NCBI RefSeq assembly: GCF_050947875.1
Contig: NC_134569.1
Span: 34,744,277-34,808,276 of the forward strand
Direction of reading: 5' to 3'
Source: Dermacentor variabilis
Taxonomy: Eukaryota > Arthropoda > Arachnida > Ixodida > Ixodidae
Length of the DNA: 64,000 nucleotides
The notes under the pieces were generated by a model. It was not told where the DNA came from. It was given only the letters and a program-made list of their open reading frames with translations, and did not search any database. Positions 50,700 through 62,156 of the stretch are shown here, in pieces (the first letter of the stretch is position 1; the number at the start of each line of letters is the position of its first letter). The translations under genes and the position numbers were made by a program.

Positions 50700-51330
50700 A
50701 AACGAAAAAAAAAAATCAATGCCATTTCACTCTGTGAAAGTGGATGACCATCGAAGCTGTGTATGTGGGCCCTTTAATGGCAAACTGTCCATTGCCCTGT
50801 GTCAAACACCGTGTGCACATAGATGGAAGGCGAGGCGCGGCTAGTCGTTCCTCCACGATGTTGAGCCTCGGAAGATGATGAGGCCCAGGGCGGTATACAT
50901 ACCCATGTATTGTTGCAAAACACAGTACGACCCCTTTTACTAGCGAATCTCGGCACGTAGATAATATATGCACCACCCCGCGTTCCGGGGATACACAGTG
51001 CTTCACCGTAGCCAAGGGGACCGTGCGTTGGTAGACGTCCTGCAGTGTAGTAATGGTTGTGAGGTCACTCTAAAACCACAAGCGGTCATGCACAACACAG
51101 GCCACACTAAATTGGTACCCCACAAACTCGCCCAGACAACTGGCTGTTGCTCCAGGGAAAGGCTCCAAGTTTGCGGGATCGGGGTCACGTGGACGGTTCG
51201 CAATTCTTTCCACCTTACAGTCCTGGCGGATAGCACGCTTACGGGACCACTACATGGGAGAACGGAAGGAATGGAAAGGAGATACTCAAGCGCTTGGAAT
51301 GCCGACAAAGAGATGGCGATGCCAACGTAG
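50700..51330 (+). other. Unidentified stretch with a 120-codon frame
   Basis: A continuous plus frame runs from 50968 to 51330 with a Thr/Val/Gly-rich, Cys-containing sequence, and a 101-codon minus frame overlaps it. I do not recognise either. Codon pattern is not decisive, no splice-like context is clear, and the segment may be part of a decayed element. Confidence 0.25.
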
Positions 51331-52670
51331 ACATATCCGACGCAGGTCTAAGTGTAGTACCTGTTTTCAACAGCTACGGGTTGCATTTGGATCTAAGATA
51401 TAAGACATATTTTTGCAAAGTGACAGAGTGCTTAAAGCCGGCTTCACCTCCGCCGCGGGTCAGCCCGCTATTGCACTATCTTCGGGATCGGCCCACGCAT
51501 GGGGAGGAATTCTCGATCTACATGACTCGACAGACGCACCCAATTTATTTTCAGAACCTTGCCATAATAGCTTCGCTGTAAGAGAAATTGAAAGTAGGAG
51601 CCATAATAGGGGAGACGTAGAGTGGAGTGTGATTTTCGCTCCTTCAGGTGGTTTGCACGCTGATGATTTTTTTTATCTACTGTGCGCACCCTAACGAGAT
51701 ACGTGCTCTCAGCGGAACAAGTGCTTACAAAATCACTGTGAGTTCGTGAGTTGCAATTTTGCGACTGGATTAGAAAAAATAGTAAGAAGAAGGTTGGGGG
51801 CCCAGACGACACGCCAGGGAATCGACCTCATATCCCTGACATTGTTCGGGCCCTTTCTTCTTTACGGACGCCACAAGGTTTAGTCAGGGCCACTTTCGCG
51901 TGCTGTAGAAACACGATCTTGCAAAAGAGCTTCTATATGTACATGCTATGTTAGAAGAAACGCTGCAAGGAAGAAAGGTTTAAAAGAGGGAGCGAGCTGG
52001 CGGCCAGTGCACGCACGATGTCGCGATAGCTGTGACCGGGGCCTTCCGTAATTGCTGAGGAAAATGCTGCAGGAAGAGCCTGGGCGCCGCCTTCTTATTA
52101 GAAACATTTTGCCATTCGGTCTGTAAATGAAGGATATTGTTCAGATCGCTCATTAAAGCAAGAGAGAAGTGCGCGAGCCCAATATTTCTCACAGATTAGC
52201 GAATAGTTGCTGATTGTCGTTTTTAAGGCATGCCCGCTTATGACTCAACGTAAATACTGACACGTGTACTTGCTTACTTTTCTCCAGTTATCGCTTTTCA
52301 CCGGCTAACAAATGTTAAACGTTATCGCTCGACCTAGGACGCGCTTGCATGTATCGGAAGTTTCTCGAATGCTATTGATAGTTCTCTCCGTTCTCTTTCG
52401 TCACTGAACGTTGTGTAATCCGATTCTATGTGCGACACGAATTGTGCAGTACTTTTTAGGAGGCACGCAGGCACCAGCGATCGCGCTGAAACATTCGACG
52501 AGTGATATATAAAAGCCGACGAACTTGACCCTAAGATAAGATTTACGACTATTACGTGCTTTGACGGTAAACCGCTTTTGTGGGCACTGATTAGGCCAAC
52601 AACAAGTTAATTTCGTGAATAACAGTTTTCCTACTGTGTTTTTCACCGTCATTACAACATGACATCTGGG
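51331..52670. other. Unassigned DNA, no gene seen
   Basis: No element, tRNA-like sequence or protein-like frame is recognised. Confidence 0.45.
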
Positions 52671-53649
52671 GCGCTATAACGTAAAACTATTCCAAACTTT
52701 TCTATTCCAAATCGGCATTCAGCCGACCGCAATTGGTCGAAAACATTTTTGGACCACCCCCACTTCACCTGTCTGTCACGCGACGTCACGAAAACCGCGA
52801 TAGCTCCCCATCCGATAAAACGTGTGCACAGTGATTATGCATAATTTGACCGAACAAAACAAACATAGTTATTTCTGATTTGACGCCTTTTTGCCATTAG
52901 CCATCGGCTATTGGTCAAAAGCTTTCGAGCTGCACCCACTTCACCTGCCTCACGCGACGTCACAAAACCGCGAAAACGTACCGCGTCAAAGTGACGCGTA
53001 CGCGTTAAAGATGCATTAATATGCCGAACAAAACTGAATTTTCTTCTGAATAGCCGCAGGCTGCCCCGTTCCGAAAGGAATAAAAGATGGCTGCCACCTA
53101 TCGCTCAGGCACTGGCTACTCGCCCCTGCTGGAAAGCATGGGTTTATTTGCGTGTAATAAAACTTTTTGCGTGGCCATATAACATTTTCGAGAACTTTCG
53201 GAACGTTTACGACCTCGTTCTGCCAGCTCTTCATTGCTGAGGATCCGTTTTAGCGTCAATCTTACGCTTCCGTTGCATGCCGCCTCAATTGCTGACGAGC
53301 CACCGCAAGCTAAGTAAGAGAAAGTGGACCAATCACAGACGCCGGCACCGCCCTCTTCATCCGGTTATCGATATTCAGTGCAGTGGCTCGGCCCCATCGA
53401 AACCCTGTCCACTTGAGCATGCTCCTCGCCTCTTGTGAGCCATTTAGATAAGACAAGCCGCTCAGTGCAGGTAATGTTATTCGTTTTTCAAGCAAACAAA
53501 AGTGACCTCCTATGAACGAGGGGAGCACTTGACTGGTTTGTTCAGACAACCCTGCGGGTCACCGCCCGATGCTTGCGTCGACGGTTACGCAAATTTGACG
53601 TCAGGAGACTGAAATAAAAACATATTGGAATAGGTTTACGTTATAGGGC
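52671..53649. mobile_element. 979-bp non-autonomous DNA element with inverted ends
   Basis: The first 25 bases (52671-52695, starting GCGCTATAACGTAAAACT) are the reverse complement of the last 25 (53625-53649) at 23 of 25 positions. No transposase frame lies inside. Two diverged direct copies of about 70 bases occur inside at 52730-52801 and 52907-52973 (shared CCCACTTCACCTG, CACGCGACGTCAC). No clear target duplication was found, so the superfamily is open. The gag pseudogene's leader begins right after its right end. Confidence 0.75.
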
Positions 53650-53823
53650 TCATGGTGGAGGCTTTTTGGGTTCATGTACAGGACGCCATCACCAAGATGT
53701 GAAACAAGCCTGAACTGCGAGAACAACACCAATGTCGTCCCGGACCATCGAGTTAGCCTCGCCGTACGCAACCAGTCCCCGGAGTTAGGACTTCTTCCCG
53801 AAAATACCAGGAAGTGCACGGTG

Positions 53824-54620
53824 ATGACAGCAACAGCAATGACCGCCCCAGTGCCGCCTACACAGATGGTGCTGCAGCACCTTAGGGAGCCACCGACGTT
53901 CCGCGGTTCAACATTTGAAGACTCGGAAAGATGGCTGTAGATGTATGAGAAGATGGCTCCATTTAACAACTGCAACAATGACAAGCTGCGCCATATCACT
54001 TTTCTCATTGGAAGACGCTGCCAGGACATGATTCAATAATCAAGAAACCATCTTAACAACGTGGGACCTGTTTCGAAGCGGTTTCCTGCAGACCTTCACG
54101 AGCGTCGTGCGGAAAGAGCGAGCTTAGAACGGTTTGGATTCGAGCTAGTTGGTACGGGTCATTCATTGGCTGCCCCTGTGCTCTTCCTTGTCCCTGCTTT
54201 TCTTTTCTTTGGCGCTATTTAAAATGAATCAAACAGCGAGCCCAAGTTCCTTTAGAAGCCCTCATGCAGCTACCCAACGCAAACATCGCGATCTTCACCG
54301 AGGAGATGACTAGCTTGTTCAGCCACCCCGTACTCGCAATGTCCGAAGAAAAGAAAGTTCGTTTCCGTATGTGTGGTGTAAAACAAGGGCTCTTCGCCGG
54401 CCTGATGTGCAACCCGCCGAACACCGTAGCAGAATCACTCACAGAGGCCACGACCATTGAGAAGACGCAGTAAATGCGAACTAGACAATAACATCAACGC
54501 TCGTCGTCAGACTGCTCCGAAGCTCAAGCGCTCTGCTCTAATGATTTGAGGGAGACTACAAGAGCAGTCGTGCGTGAGGAACTCAAAAGGTTCCCCAGCG
54601 TCGCAGCCCCGGGTTGCACC
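53824..54620 (+). pseudogene. Ty3/gypsy retrotransposon gag, 5' part
   Basis: A capsid-type gag of the Ty3/gypsy class, in pieces. The ATG at 53824 opens a frame with the LREPPTFRGSTFED block, followed by a stop at 53938. The capsid-like region then continues with frame changes to LPNANIAIFTEEM and EKKVRFRMCGVKQGLFAGLM (54268 onward). About 100 bases of foreign sequence sit at about 54135-54240. The gag stops at the LINE-E insertion and resumes at 57784. No LTR, protease or integrase is seen. It is a dead fragment. Confidence 0.8.
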
Positions 54621-55155
54621 AGTCAGTCAATCAGTGTGTGTTTGTTTTTCATCAAACAAAAACATGGCTTAAAGAAAAAGGAGGGGGGGGGAGGCAGGGG
54701 GAGAGTGCGAGAAATCTGCAAATACTGCAGCTTGACTAAGCACCATTCGTGCACCGTGTAAGCAATGAGAGGGTAAATATACAAGCAAAAGCGAATAATT
54801 ATAGAAGCAAAAAGCAAGTAATTGAGGTTACAGGGTAAATACACAAGCGAGAAACCTATACTTAATATGCACTTATACGAAAAATAATATTAGTACATAG
54901 AGCATCATATTCGTATATAACAAAGCAGCAGAACGACAAATGGCATCATAGTTCTATGCTTACTGAAAAACAGTGGTACAAAGCAGTACAATTTAAATAA
55001 TGGGCAGTCACAGAAACAATCTAGTTACATTGGTGGTGTTTAGTGTGTCGATTTCAACGTCTTGCTGCGCATATGCGTTAAGAGTGCTTGGTAATGTGTG
55101 GCTAAGCCTTTGTGTTCATTTAATAGTGCGTGATAACAGAGCTTTGCACGGGGAT

Positions 55156-56500
55156 CTATTTTGCATGGAGTTTTGCACGGGGATGGAAGTAAATACTTCG
55201 GGTATGTTCAAGGTTTGCAAGTGTCAGAAATGTGTCGAGCTTCCCGCGAATAGCACTAATGTAGGATTGTAGCAATCTGCATTTGTATATGTCGTTCGCC
55301 ATAACAATCTTATGCTTAGCAAAACGTTGTCTGCTGTGTACAAGGCATGATATGTCCTCTATTGCCCTAAGTATTCTTTTCGGAAGTACTTTTAGCTCAT
55401 TCAAATTAGTTAATGTAGTATTTTCCCGTATTAAAGCACAGTAATTCAAGTGGACATGGAAGAGAGCTTGATAAATATGACGCTTCATGGCAAGAGGCAA
55501 AAGACGTCGACAACGATTTAAAGCAGCGACCAAGCGTGCCTCAGCTTTAGGCTAATGTAATCTATATGCTCATTCCTGGATGCATGTTCATTGAAAATTA
55601 CTCCAAGCGTCTTAATTGATTTGGTGACAGAGATTGTGCATGGGGCCTAGAGTATTATGTTTAGCTAAATCAAGGATGTGCCGAGGGCTCAAAAAGGACA
55701 CTTTTTTTTTTTGTTTCCTTTAGTGTTCAATTGTTTTTAGTAGACCGATCTCGAAGCTGCAAGCGCCTTGAGAGTACCTAACTTCTTTTCCTGCAAAAAA
55801 TAGTCTGCAGTCATCAGCATATATGATAAATTTACGATCTTCGTCAATGCTGATTAAGTCACTGATGTAGTATAAAAATAATACAAACCCTAGAATGCTA
55901 CCTTATGGCACCCAGGTTTTAGTTGGTTGTGTGCGCATTTTAAAGTCACTGATGTAGTATAAAAATAATACAAACCCTAGAATGCTACCTTATGGCACCC
56001 AGGTTTTAGTTGGTTGTGTGCGCATTTTAAAGCCATTTATTTCAACGTACTGAGATAGCGTGCTCAGACACGACTGAATAAGTTTGAGCGGGATCCCTCT
56101 AAATCCATAGCATTCTAACTTATTTAACGACTTACGCGATCAAACGCCTGATTGACATCCAAATATAATGATAGTGTCAAAAGTGTCTTTTCGATATTGC
56201 GTAACATGATTCATTTCTGTGCTAATAGAGCACTTTCAGTTTAACGTTTTTCCTGAAGCCGCATTGATATTCGGTAATAAGAGTGTACTTTGTCGAGAAG
56301 ATATCAATTCCATCAATTCTTAATTTTTCAAGGAATTTAGAGAAAGTAGGGGGTGTAGTTATTGGACGATAATTGCTTAATTTGTTTTGAACTGTATCTT
56401 ATATACTGCGGCAACATTTTCTAGCTGCATGTAGTTACGTTGAAAAAATACCTGTCGACAACACTAAGTTGTAGATATGCGTTAGCACATCTGCTATGAG
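55156..56500 (-). pseudogene. LINE-E reverse transcriptase, YADD kept
   Basis: The minus strand shows VP(stop)GSILGFVLFLYYISDL, DEDRKFIIYADDCRLFF with the catalytic YADD intact (55810-55821), and a C-terminal thumb block (RLLPLAMKRHIYQALFHVH, 55533-55156). The GSILG block is present twice because of an 87-base tandem duplication. Several frame breaks occur between 55534 and 56500, so it is not functional. Confidence 0.82.
55856..56029 (-). repeat. Perfect 87-bp tandem duplication inside LINE-E RT
   Basis: Two identical 87-base copies, 55856-55942 and 55943-56029, differ at no position I could find. 87 is 29 codons exactly, so the duplicate keeps frame and repeats the motif around GSILGF and YYISDL. 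Confidence 0.95.
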
Positions 56501-56529
56501 GTCTAATACATACTTTATGGGCCGCATTT

Positions 56530-57174
56530 CTATAACGTCAGCATCACAGCTGCGACTATATTTTTTTCTATTGAGTAGTGAATTGCTTCAGAAGTGGAAG
56601 CTTGTTTAAGAAAAAAAAAAAACGTTTTTGGTTTCGGATTAATGTCCGTTGTTCGTGCGCTGTGGATGGTCTTCCCTATTTTCACAAAGAAATCATTAAA
56701 TTGTTGTGCAAGTTCAATTCCATTTAATGTTTTTCTATCTATTCCCATATTTTCCATCTTATTGGGAGTGGCTCTTTTGTTCAGTACATCATTTAGTATT
56801 TTTCCACGTAGTATTAAGCCGCTGTGGACGTAGCGAATCAAATATTTGGTAGTAGTAGTCCTTTTCGCCCTTTCTTTTTCTTTGTTCAACCGATTTCTAA
56901 GAGTCTTGTATTTTGCCCATAAGTCGGCTTTACGTGTTTTGACAAACTTCTGGTAAAGTTTATTTTTATGGTTTATCTCTCGCTTAAGGTAGCTTGTTAT
57001 CGATGGTTTCCGCGATTTGTTTGGTCTGTGATATCTCTTAACAGGAAACCATCCAAAGTACACTTCTTTAAATGCGTTTATAAAGATATTATGTGAGATA
57101 CTTCCTTCATTGGCCCAAAATATTATTCCAATTTGATTGCTTGATACGGTGCCCAATGTGCTCCAACGTTGCAA
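56530..57174 (-). pseudogene. LINE-E ORF2 linker region
   Basis: A 214-codon frame with YLKREINHKNKLYQKFVKTR and LRNRLNKEKERAKRTTTTKY, then LAQQFNDFFVKIGK, the region between endonuclease and RT in CR1/L2 ORF2. A run of F codons at about 56610-56630 reflects a poly(A) stretch in the plus strand. Confidence 0.8.
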
Positions 57175-57499
57175 GTGTCATTGGGCGGCACGTGAATTCC
57201 TCTGGTTTCACGCACGTCGGCTAGTGCGCATGTTTAGGAAAATAAATATAAGTGATCGCATATATCCCAACAGCACCCCTGAATTTTTTTCTTTTATATA
57301 ATTAGTAAAAGACATATCCAACAATGACATTCTTTATACAGTAACACGTATAAGCATAGTAATGACATTTTTGAAAGAATTGCACTCATGCACTGATAAA
57401 AATCCATTAATTGTAACTGAGCTCTTCAAGGCATCTATATTGAGCCGTGTTGTCGTTTTTATCGTCCGTCTGTCAGTGTCGTTTGTTGCGCTGTTCTGA

Positions 57500-57759
57500 A
57501 CGTTATGATACATCTATATTGAAATCCCCACCAACAGTAAGCTTGTAATTCATAGCACTTGCATGTGACAAAATACGACCAGAAATGTTACAAAATCAGT
57601 AATGGAACCGCTAGGAGGACGACACAAAACAGCGAAAAGACTTGTGCCCTTCTTGATGCATAAGGTTTCGTACTTTTTTGTGATAAAGCTATATTGTTCT
57701 ATTACATCACAAGACTCAAGTGTAGTTGGAATGGCGAGGCCACCTCTTATATTCTCCAT
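57500..57759 (-). pseudogene. LINE-E endonuclease fragment
   Basis: Reads RGGLAIPTTLESCDVIEQ and VLCRPPSGSITDFV, then in another frame NYKLTVGGDFNIDVS at about 57545-57500, the GDFN motif. The N-terminal half is missing because of the 5' truncation. Confidence 0.8.
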
Positions 57760-57783
57760 GCAGTTTAAAAAGAAGTGGTTGAA

Positions 57784-58370
57784 CCCCAGCAGCCTGAAGT
57801 GATCACATCATCGATTGGTGATGTCATCTGGAAAGGAATTCAACAGTCGCTAGGAGCCCTACAATCGTCGCAGCCTCAGCCTCAAGCAATGAGCTACGCA
57901 GCCGGTGCCCGCCATCAAGTCCACCACCAGCCACACAGCCACCACAAGTCCCTCCACCTGTCATCCCGCGGAATGCCCCGAGGAAGGCAGACGTGGGGTG
58001 CGGACTACCACCACTTCTGCTATCACTGCTGAGAAATGGACCCCGTCTACCGCCGACGCCCGTACCGCGACTTGGGACTGCGCGGGTTCGCCGTCAACGC
58101 GCCGCACCCATAGCATAGGTGAACGGCCTCGTGATATTGTCTACTACCTCGCCGCAACGCAGTGGCGATTCCGACGACCTTCCCGTTCGCCGTAACCAGG
58201 ACGCTACATATTGCCGCAGCGCCATCATTCACTGGCCCAGCCCGGGGTCAGTCCCTAAGCGCATAACCGGGAAACTAAAATCAGCAACCTATGGAGGCGC
58301 GGTTGCTGTTAAAAGAAATGCCGAAGATCATCTGCCACTGGTGACGACGTTGAAAAAAATAACGCCTTGA
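57784..58370 (+). pseudogene. Ty3/gypsy gag, 3' part with decayed zinc knuckle
   Basis: Continues the gag interrupted at 54620. The first block has QQSLGALQSSQPQPQAMSYA; next, near 58014, comes FCYHC, a stop and VYRRRPYRDLGLRGFAVNAP. In a working CCHC knuckle there would be a His and a third Cys; here those positions are Pro and Arg. The following GERPRDIVYYLAATQWRF and RPSRSP segments are typical of the gag C-terminus. No pol is seen after about 58370, where RTE sequence takes over. Confidence 0.78.
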
Positions 58371-58377
58371 TGATGCT

Positions 58378-58760
58378 GTGGAATTAGCGATAAGCAAAGT
58401 GCAAACTCAGTATGCTGTAGTAATGGGTAACTTCAATGGAAAAGTGGGGAAAAAGCAGGCTGATAAACAAGCAAAGAGTAATACGACGTTCATTCTAGGA
58501 ACGCTAAAAGAAAAGTGCTGGTAGCATTCGCAGAAACCAATAAGCTACGAATAATGAACACCTTCTTCAGGAAGCGTAGCAACATAAGGTAGACCTGGAA
58601 AAGCCGTAATGATGAAACAAGAAATGAAATTGATTTCATAATTTCTGCCGATCCCAGCATAGACTGTAGAATTCTTAGGTAGGGTAAAATGCAGTGATCA
58701 TAGATTAGTGAGGGCTAGGATTCACCTCAGTTTGAAGAGAGAGTAAGATTGGTTAAGAAG
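58378..58760 (+). pseudogene. RTE-type LINE endonuclease fragment
   Basis: Plus-strand reading has VMGNFNGKVGKK (family GDFN), then, across stops and frame shifts, a block like ETRNEIDFI and finally KCSDHRLVRARI at about 58685-58720. RTE elements carry this endonuclease motif order. The piece stops shortly after and has no RT. It is the same family as, but opposite in strand to, the copy at 61770-64000. Confidence 0.75.
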
Positions 58761-60468
58761 AAGCAGGCCAACGTAGGTGGAGTAAGGGTACAAGCAGACA
58801 AATTCAGACAAAACACGCGTTCGACGCGTGCGTTCAAAAGAATCATCGCGAGTAGACACAAAGCAAACTCAGACAGCAGGAGGAGCAAGGAGGAGCATTG
58901 GATTTTCGGCACGGTTTTTTTTTTCATTCCCTATGCTTGGGGATGCTTGGCGATACCAGAGGAGAATTCGGGCTTCGGGAACCCTTGGCATGCATTGATG
59001 GACCACGGGCTAAAATTACTCGCCACGACGTGAGTGCGAAAACTTGAGCTGCTGTGTAAGTCTACATAATAGTTTCCTGTATGCCAGCTGGTACGAAACA
59101 CGTACTCGACAGTTGTCAGCCCCACCGTTTTTCTTACTGAACCACGCGTGAACCCGCAGCCGAAGGCGCCGCAACCAAAACAAAGAGAACTTAGCGCTGG
59201 AATGAGGTAAAAACATGGCGGCCATGACTTAAGGACATCCTCCCTTCGCCGACATTGCCTATAGACACAGCCTTCGAGATTGCCTAGATACCTGTCTAGC
59301 AGCAGTGAGCTTTTGGTTTTCATAAACCAGCGTTCCCAAATTTTGATAGTGTCGACGTGTCCTCAGGACTCGGAACTCCTTAAGACGAAAATAGCTCAAA
59401 TATATCCATATAGCCAACTCAGAATTTTCGACGTGAACCCCCTTAAAAAGTAGCCCAATTTGGCTATTGATAGCCCAAACTGGCAACCCTACCTCCTAAC
59501 GGAGCGAACGAGCACAGCGAAATATGAAAACGACCGCAGAGCGGCAGCTGGAGAGCAAATATCGCATGAGGAGGAAAGTGTAGGAGGAAGCTACAACCGT
59601 ACCATGAAGTGGAAAGCGGAGGGGGAGTGGAAGGGAGAGGGCCTGCTCATGCACAGTGTTGCAGGCGGCCACGGCATCCTCAGTTAGAGTCTACTAGAAT
59701 ACGGTTGAGTGGAGCGAGCGGCTGGGGCGCCGCATGCATTGCAGCGAGGCGCTCAACGACGAAAAATACTGTGTGGGCGTTGCTATCGAAGTGTATTGGG
59801 CCGCATCGAGGTCGCGCCGTTCTAAACTGCTGGCGACGCTTCTCGGAAGGGTAACTCGTACTACTTCGCGCGCTGGCATACGCTCAAGCGGTATTTACAA
59901 TTAGATATGACATGTATTTGTGCCTTGGGAATAGATGCCTTTATTTATGTTCTTTATTTCATTCTAGACGTTTCTTTTTTTGCCGCTCAGTGATTGCGCG
60001 TGCATTGCGGCCGCAGTGTCGGCTTTCATTCTACTATGTTATTGCACGGTTCCCTTTGTAGAACAAACATTTTTCTTGTTCTTCAAGCAGCATGTATATC
60101 TCCTTTGCATTTCTGCGCACATAGTTTTCCATCAGTATGTCTTGCCAAACGCAGGCGGAGAAACATATGTAAATTTCCTGCTTGCCGCTTCGAACAAATA
60201 AAACATATCTGCCCCATCCGGCACCCTGTACTCAGATTTACGGAACGTATTCATATCGAAAAAGAAAGAAAGCTTAAGTATAACATTCCATTCATGTTTC
60301 CGTCTTCCTCGCGTAAGAGAACACGCGTTAATTGGTACGGGTTCTTTTATTGCTGTCTGACCTCTGGCGCCGAAAATAGTTTTAGGTAGCCATTATATAT
60401 GCTGATCTTTGGCACGTGAGCCGTGTAAAATTTTTTGTCTAGTCCACGCTTAACAACAACAAAAAAAA
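58761..60468. other. Unassigned DNA, partly family R
   Basis: 59505-59600 shares blocks with family R at about 50165-50230 (GCGAACGAGCACAGCGAA, ATGAAAACGA-like). No gene is seen elsewhere. Confidence 0.4.
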
Positions 60469-60699
60469 GCGGCGTGGTAGCTTAATTAGTGGCTAAATAG
60501 TGGATATGGCGTTGCGCTGCTCAACTCGAGCTCACAGGTTCAAACCAGGTCGCGGAATTCGATAGGAACTAAAAGGAAAGATACTTGTTTGCTTCCGTTT
60601 AGGTGCACGTTAAAATACCCCAGGCGTTGAGAATTGAACAGGGTGCTTCATAATAATCGGCAGACGTAAAACGCCAGAACTTTAATAATTAAAAAATGC
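60469..60699 (+). mobile_element. Ruka-like tRNA-derived SINE, diverged
   Basis: Starts GCGGCGTGGTAGCTTAATTA, keeps the ATGGCGTTGCGCTGCT block, a B-box-like GGTTCAAACC at 60538-60547 and the GGTGCACGTTAAAATACCCC block, and ends with GGCAGACGTAAAACGCCAG. No target duplication is apparent. Confidence 0.78.
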
Positions 60700-61439
60700 A
60701 CAAAGAAAGGAGGTAGCTGCGTCCTTCAGCTTTTTTCAGGGGTGTAAACGAAAGAAGTTGTTCTCAAGATTGATTTATGAGAAAAACAAGTTAGGCTTAT
60801 ACTATATTTCATACCTAAATGTAATGCCATCCGCTCAACTAAGCAGTCTCAGGATAATAAACGGCTGCTTTCAGTTATCCGGTGCACTATCATAACGGCA
60901 ATAATGAAGCAATTAAAGGAACAGCATGCCTCACATACACGTAGAGATATTTGTAGGTCCGCTGTGTTCGTTGAAGAAGATAAGTGTGGTACCGCACCGG
61001 GCCCCCAGTTTTAATCGGTTGCAGATATCGTGAGGCTGTCCAACAAAATATTTTCCTTGTCTGAATAAAGTTAGCAGATTTATAGGCTGCCCCAAAACAG
61101 GGCGTTTATATGGAATGATAGCTGCCAACTGGTTCAGCAGAATAGCAAGCGTGCGCAAATTCTTCCAGGAACTGGTGCGCCTCTGCGCAACAGCCACAGC
61201 TCTCCAGCAGCACAATCACTCGGAATAAGAGTCCTCACTTGCACCGTTCCCTCACCTTCGAGAATTCAAAAGTGCTTTTATTCGTTACATTCGAACGGAA
61301 ACGGCTATTTGATAGTTTCTTTAATAGTGAATTCTGAAGCCGAATCCGATCTGAATAGCAAACACTATTCGATTATAGACTATATATGTTTCTACTTCAT
61401 TTCGCTTGCTGGCACGCTGAAAGAGCCGCTGACACGGGT
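60700..61439. other. Unassigned DNA, no gene seen
   Basis: No element or frame recognised. Confidence 0.45.
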
Positions 61440-61740
61440 GGCACAATTTCGCCGCGACGAAGGGCCGCTCTCGTCGTTGGTGGAACCAAAGCGTGCGAAG
61501 AAAAGCGTGGTGCCCGGGCTGTTCGGCGACGATGGCTACAATATCGCGCCCGAGCATCGCGCGTCGTGTGTAATGGAAACAAAGCGCTGCATGCCGGCTA
61601 CTATGAATCGCGCCCACTGGTCCCCCACGCTCGGCCTCTCGCGATCTCCCGATTAATGAGGCAATCGTGCCACACCTTGCTCCATTTGCAATGTGCCGCA
61701 CTAAACACATTGTCCGCGCCTGCTACGGTACTCACAACGT
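61440..61740 (+). repeat. Dispersed repeat family R, second long copy
   Basis: Matches 50220-50480 in the same orientation; shared blocks include AATCGCGCCCAC, GCTCCATTTGCAA-like and TTGTCCGCGCC-like sequence. It ends next to the 3' end of the RTE element. Confidence 0.65.
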
Positions 61741-61778
61741 TCTCTTCCTAATATAAACCATGTACCTCGTCATCATCA

Positions 61779-62156
61779 TCAGTGTATTTTTTTTGTCCAC
61801 TGCAGGACGAAGGCGTTTCCTTGAGATCTACAATTACTCCTGCCCTGCGCCAACTGATTCCAGCTTGCACCTCGAAATTTCATAATTTCGTCACCCCGCC
61901 TAGTTTCCTGCCGTCCTCGGCTGCGCTTTCCTTCTCTTGGCCCCCTTTCTGTAACTCTAATGGCCCACCGGTCATCCATCCTACGCATTACATGCCCTTC
62001 CCAGCTCCAAATTTTTTCAACGTCAATTAGAATATTGGCTAGCCCCGTTTGGTCTCTGATCCACATCACTCTGTTCCTGTCTCTTAACCCTACGCCTAAC
62101 TTTCTTCGCTCCATCTCTATCTGAGCGGTCCTAAACTTGTTCTCGAGCTTCGTCAA
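61779..62156 (-). pseudogene. RTE C-terminal block
   Basis: A frame of about 125 codons with WEGHVMRRMDDRWAIRV and ALGR/RQETRRGD-type basic residues, ending FVLQWTKKIH just before the tail. This is the conserved end of RTE ORF2, with the GHVxRR...DDRW pattern intact. Confidence 0.82.

Larger units (their letters stand above)
54621..57776 (-). mobile_element. LINE-E: CR1/L2-like LINE inserted in gag, 5' truncated
   Basis: Minus-strand order is a partial endonuclease (57759), linker, reverse transcriptase and 3' UTR, ending in a degenerate (TGAT/TGAC)n tail at about 54640-54621. The 5' end starts inside the endonuclease, so ORF1 is missing. GGTTGCACC at 54612-54620 and GGTTGAACC at 57777-57785 form a 9-base near-duplication on the two sides, which fits a target-site duplication. 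Flanks on both sides are gag. Confidence 0.85.

Noticed and set aside
53824..58370. Intact endogenous retrovirus
   Set aside because: Only gag pieces are present, with stops, frame shifts, a decayed knuckle and a LINE insertion. No LTR, pol or envelope frame was seen.
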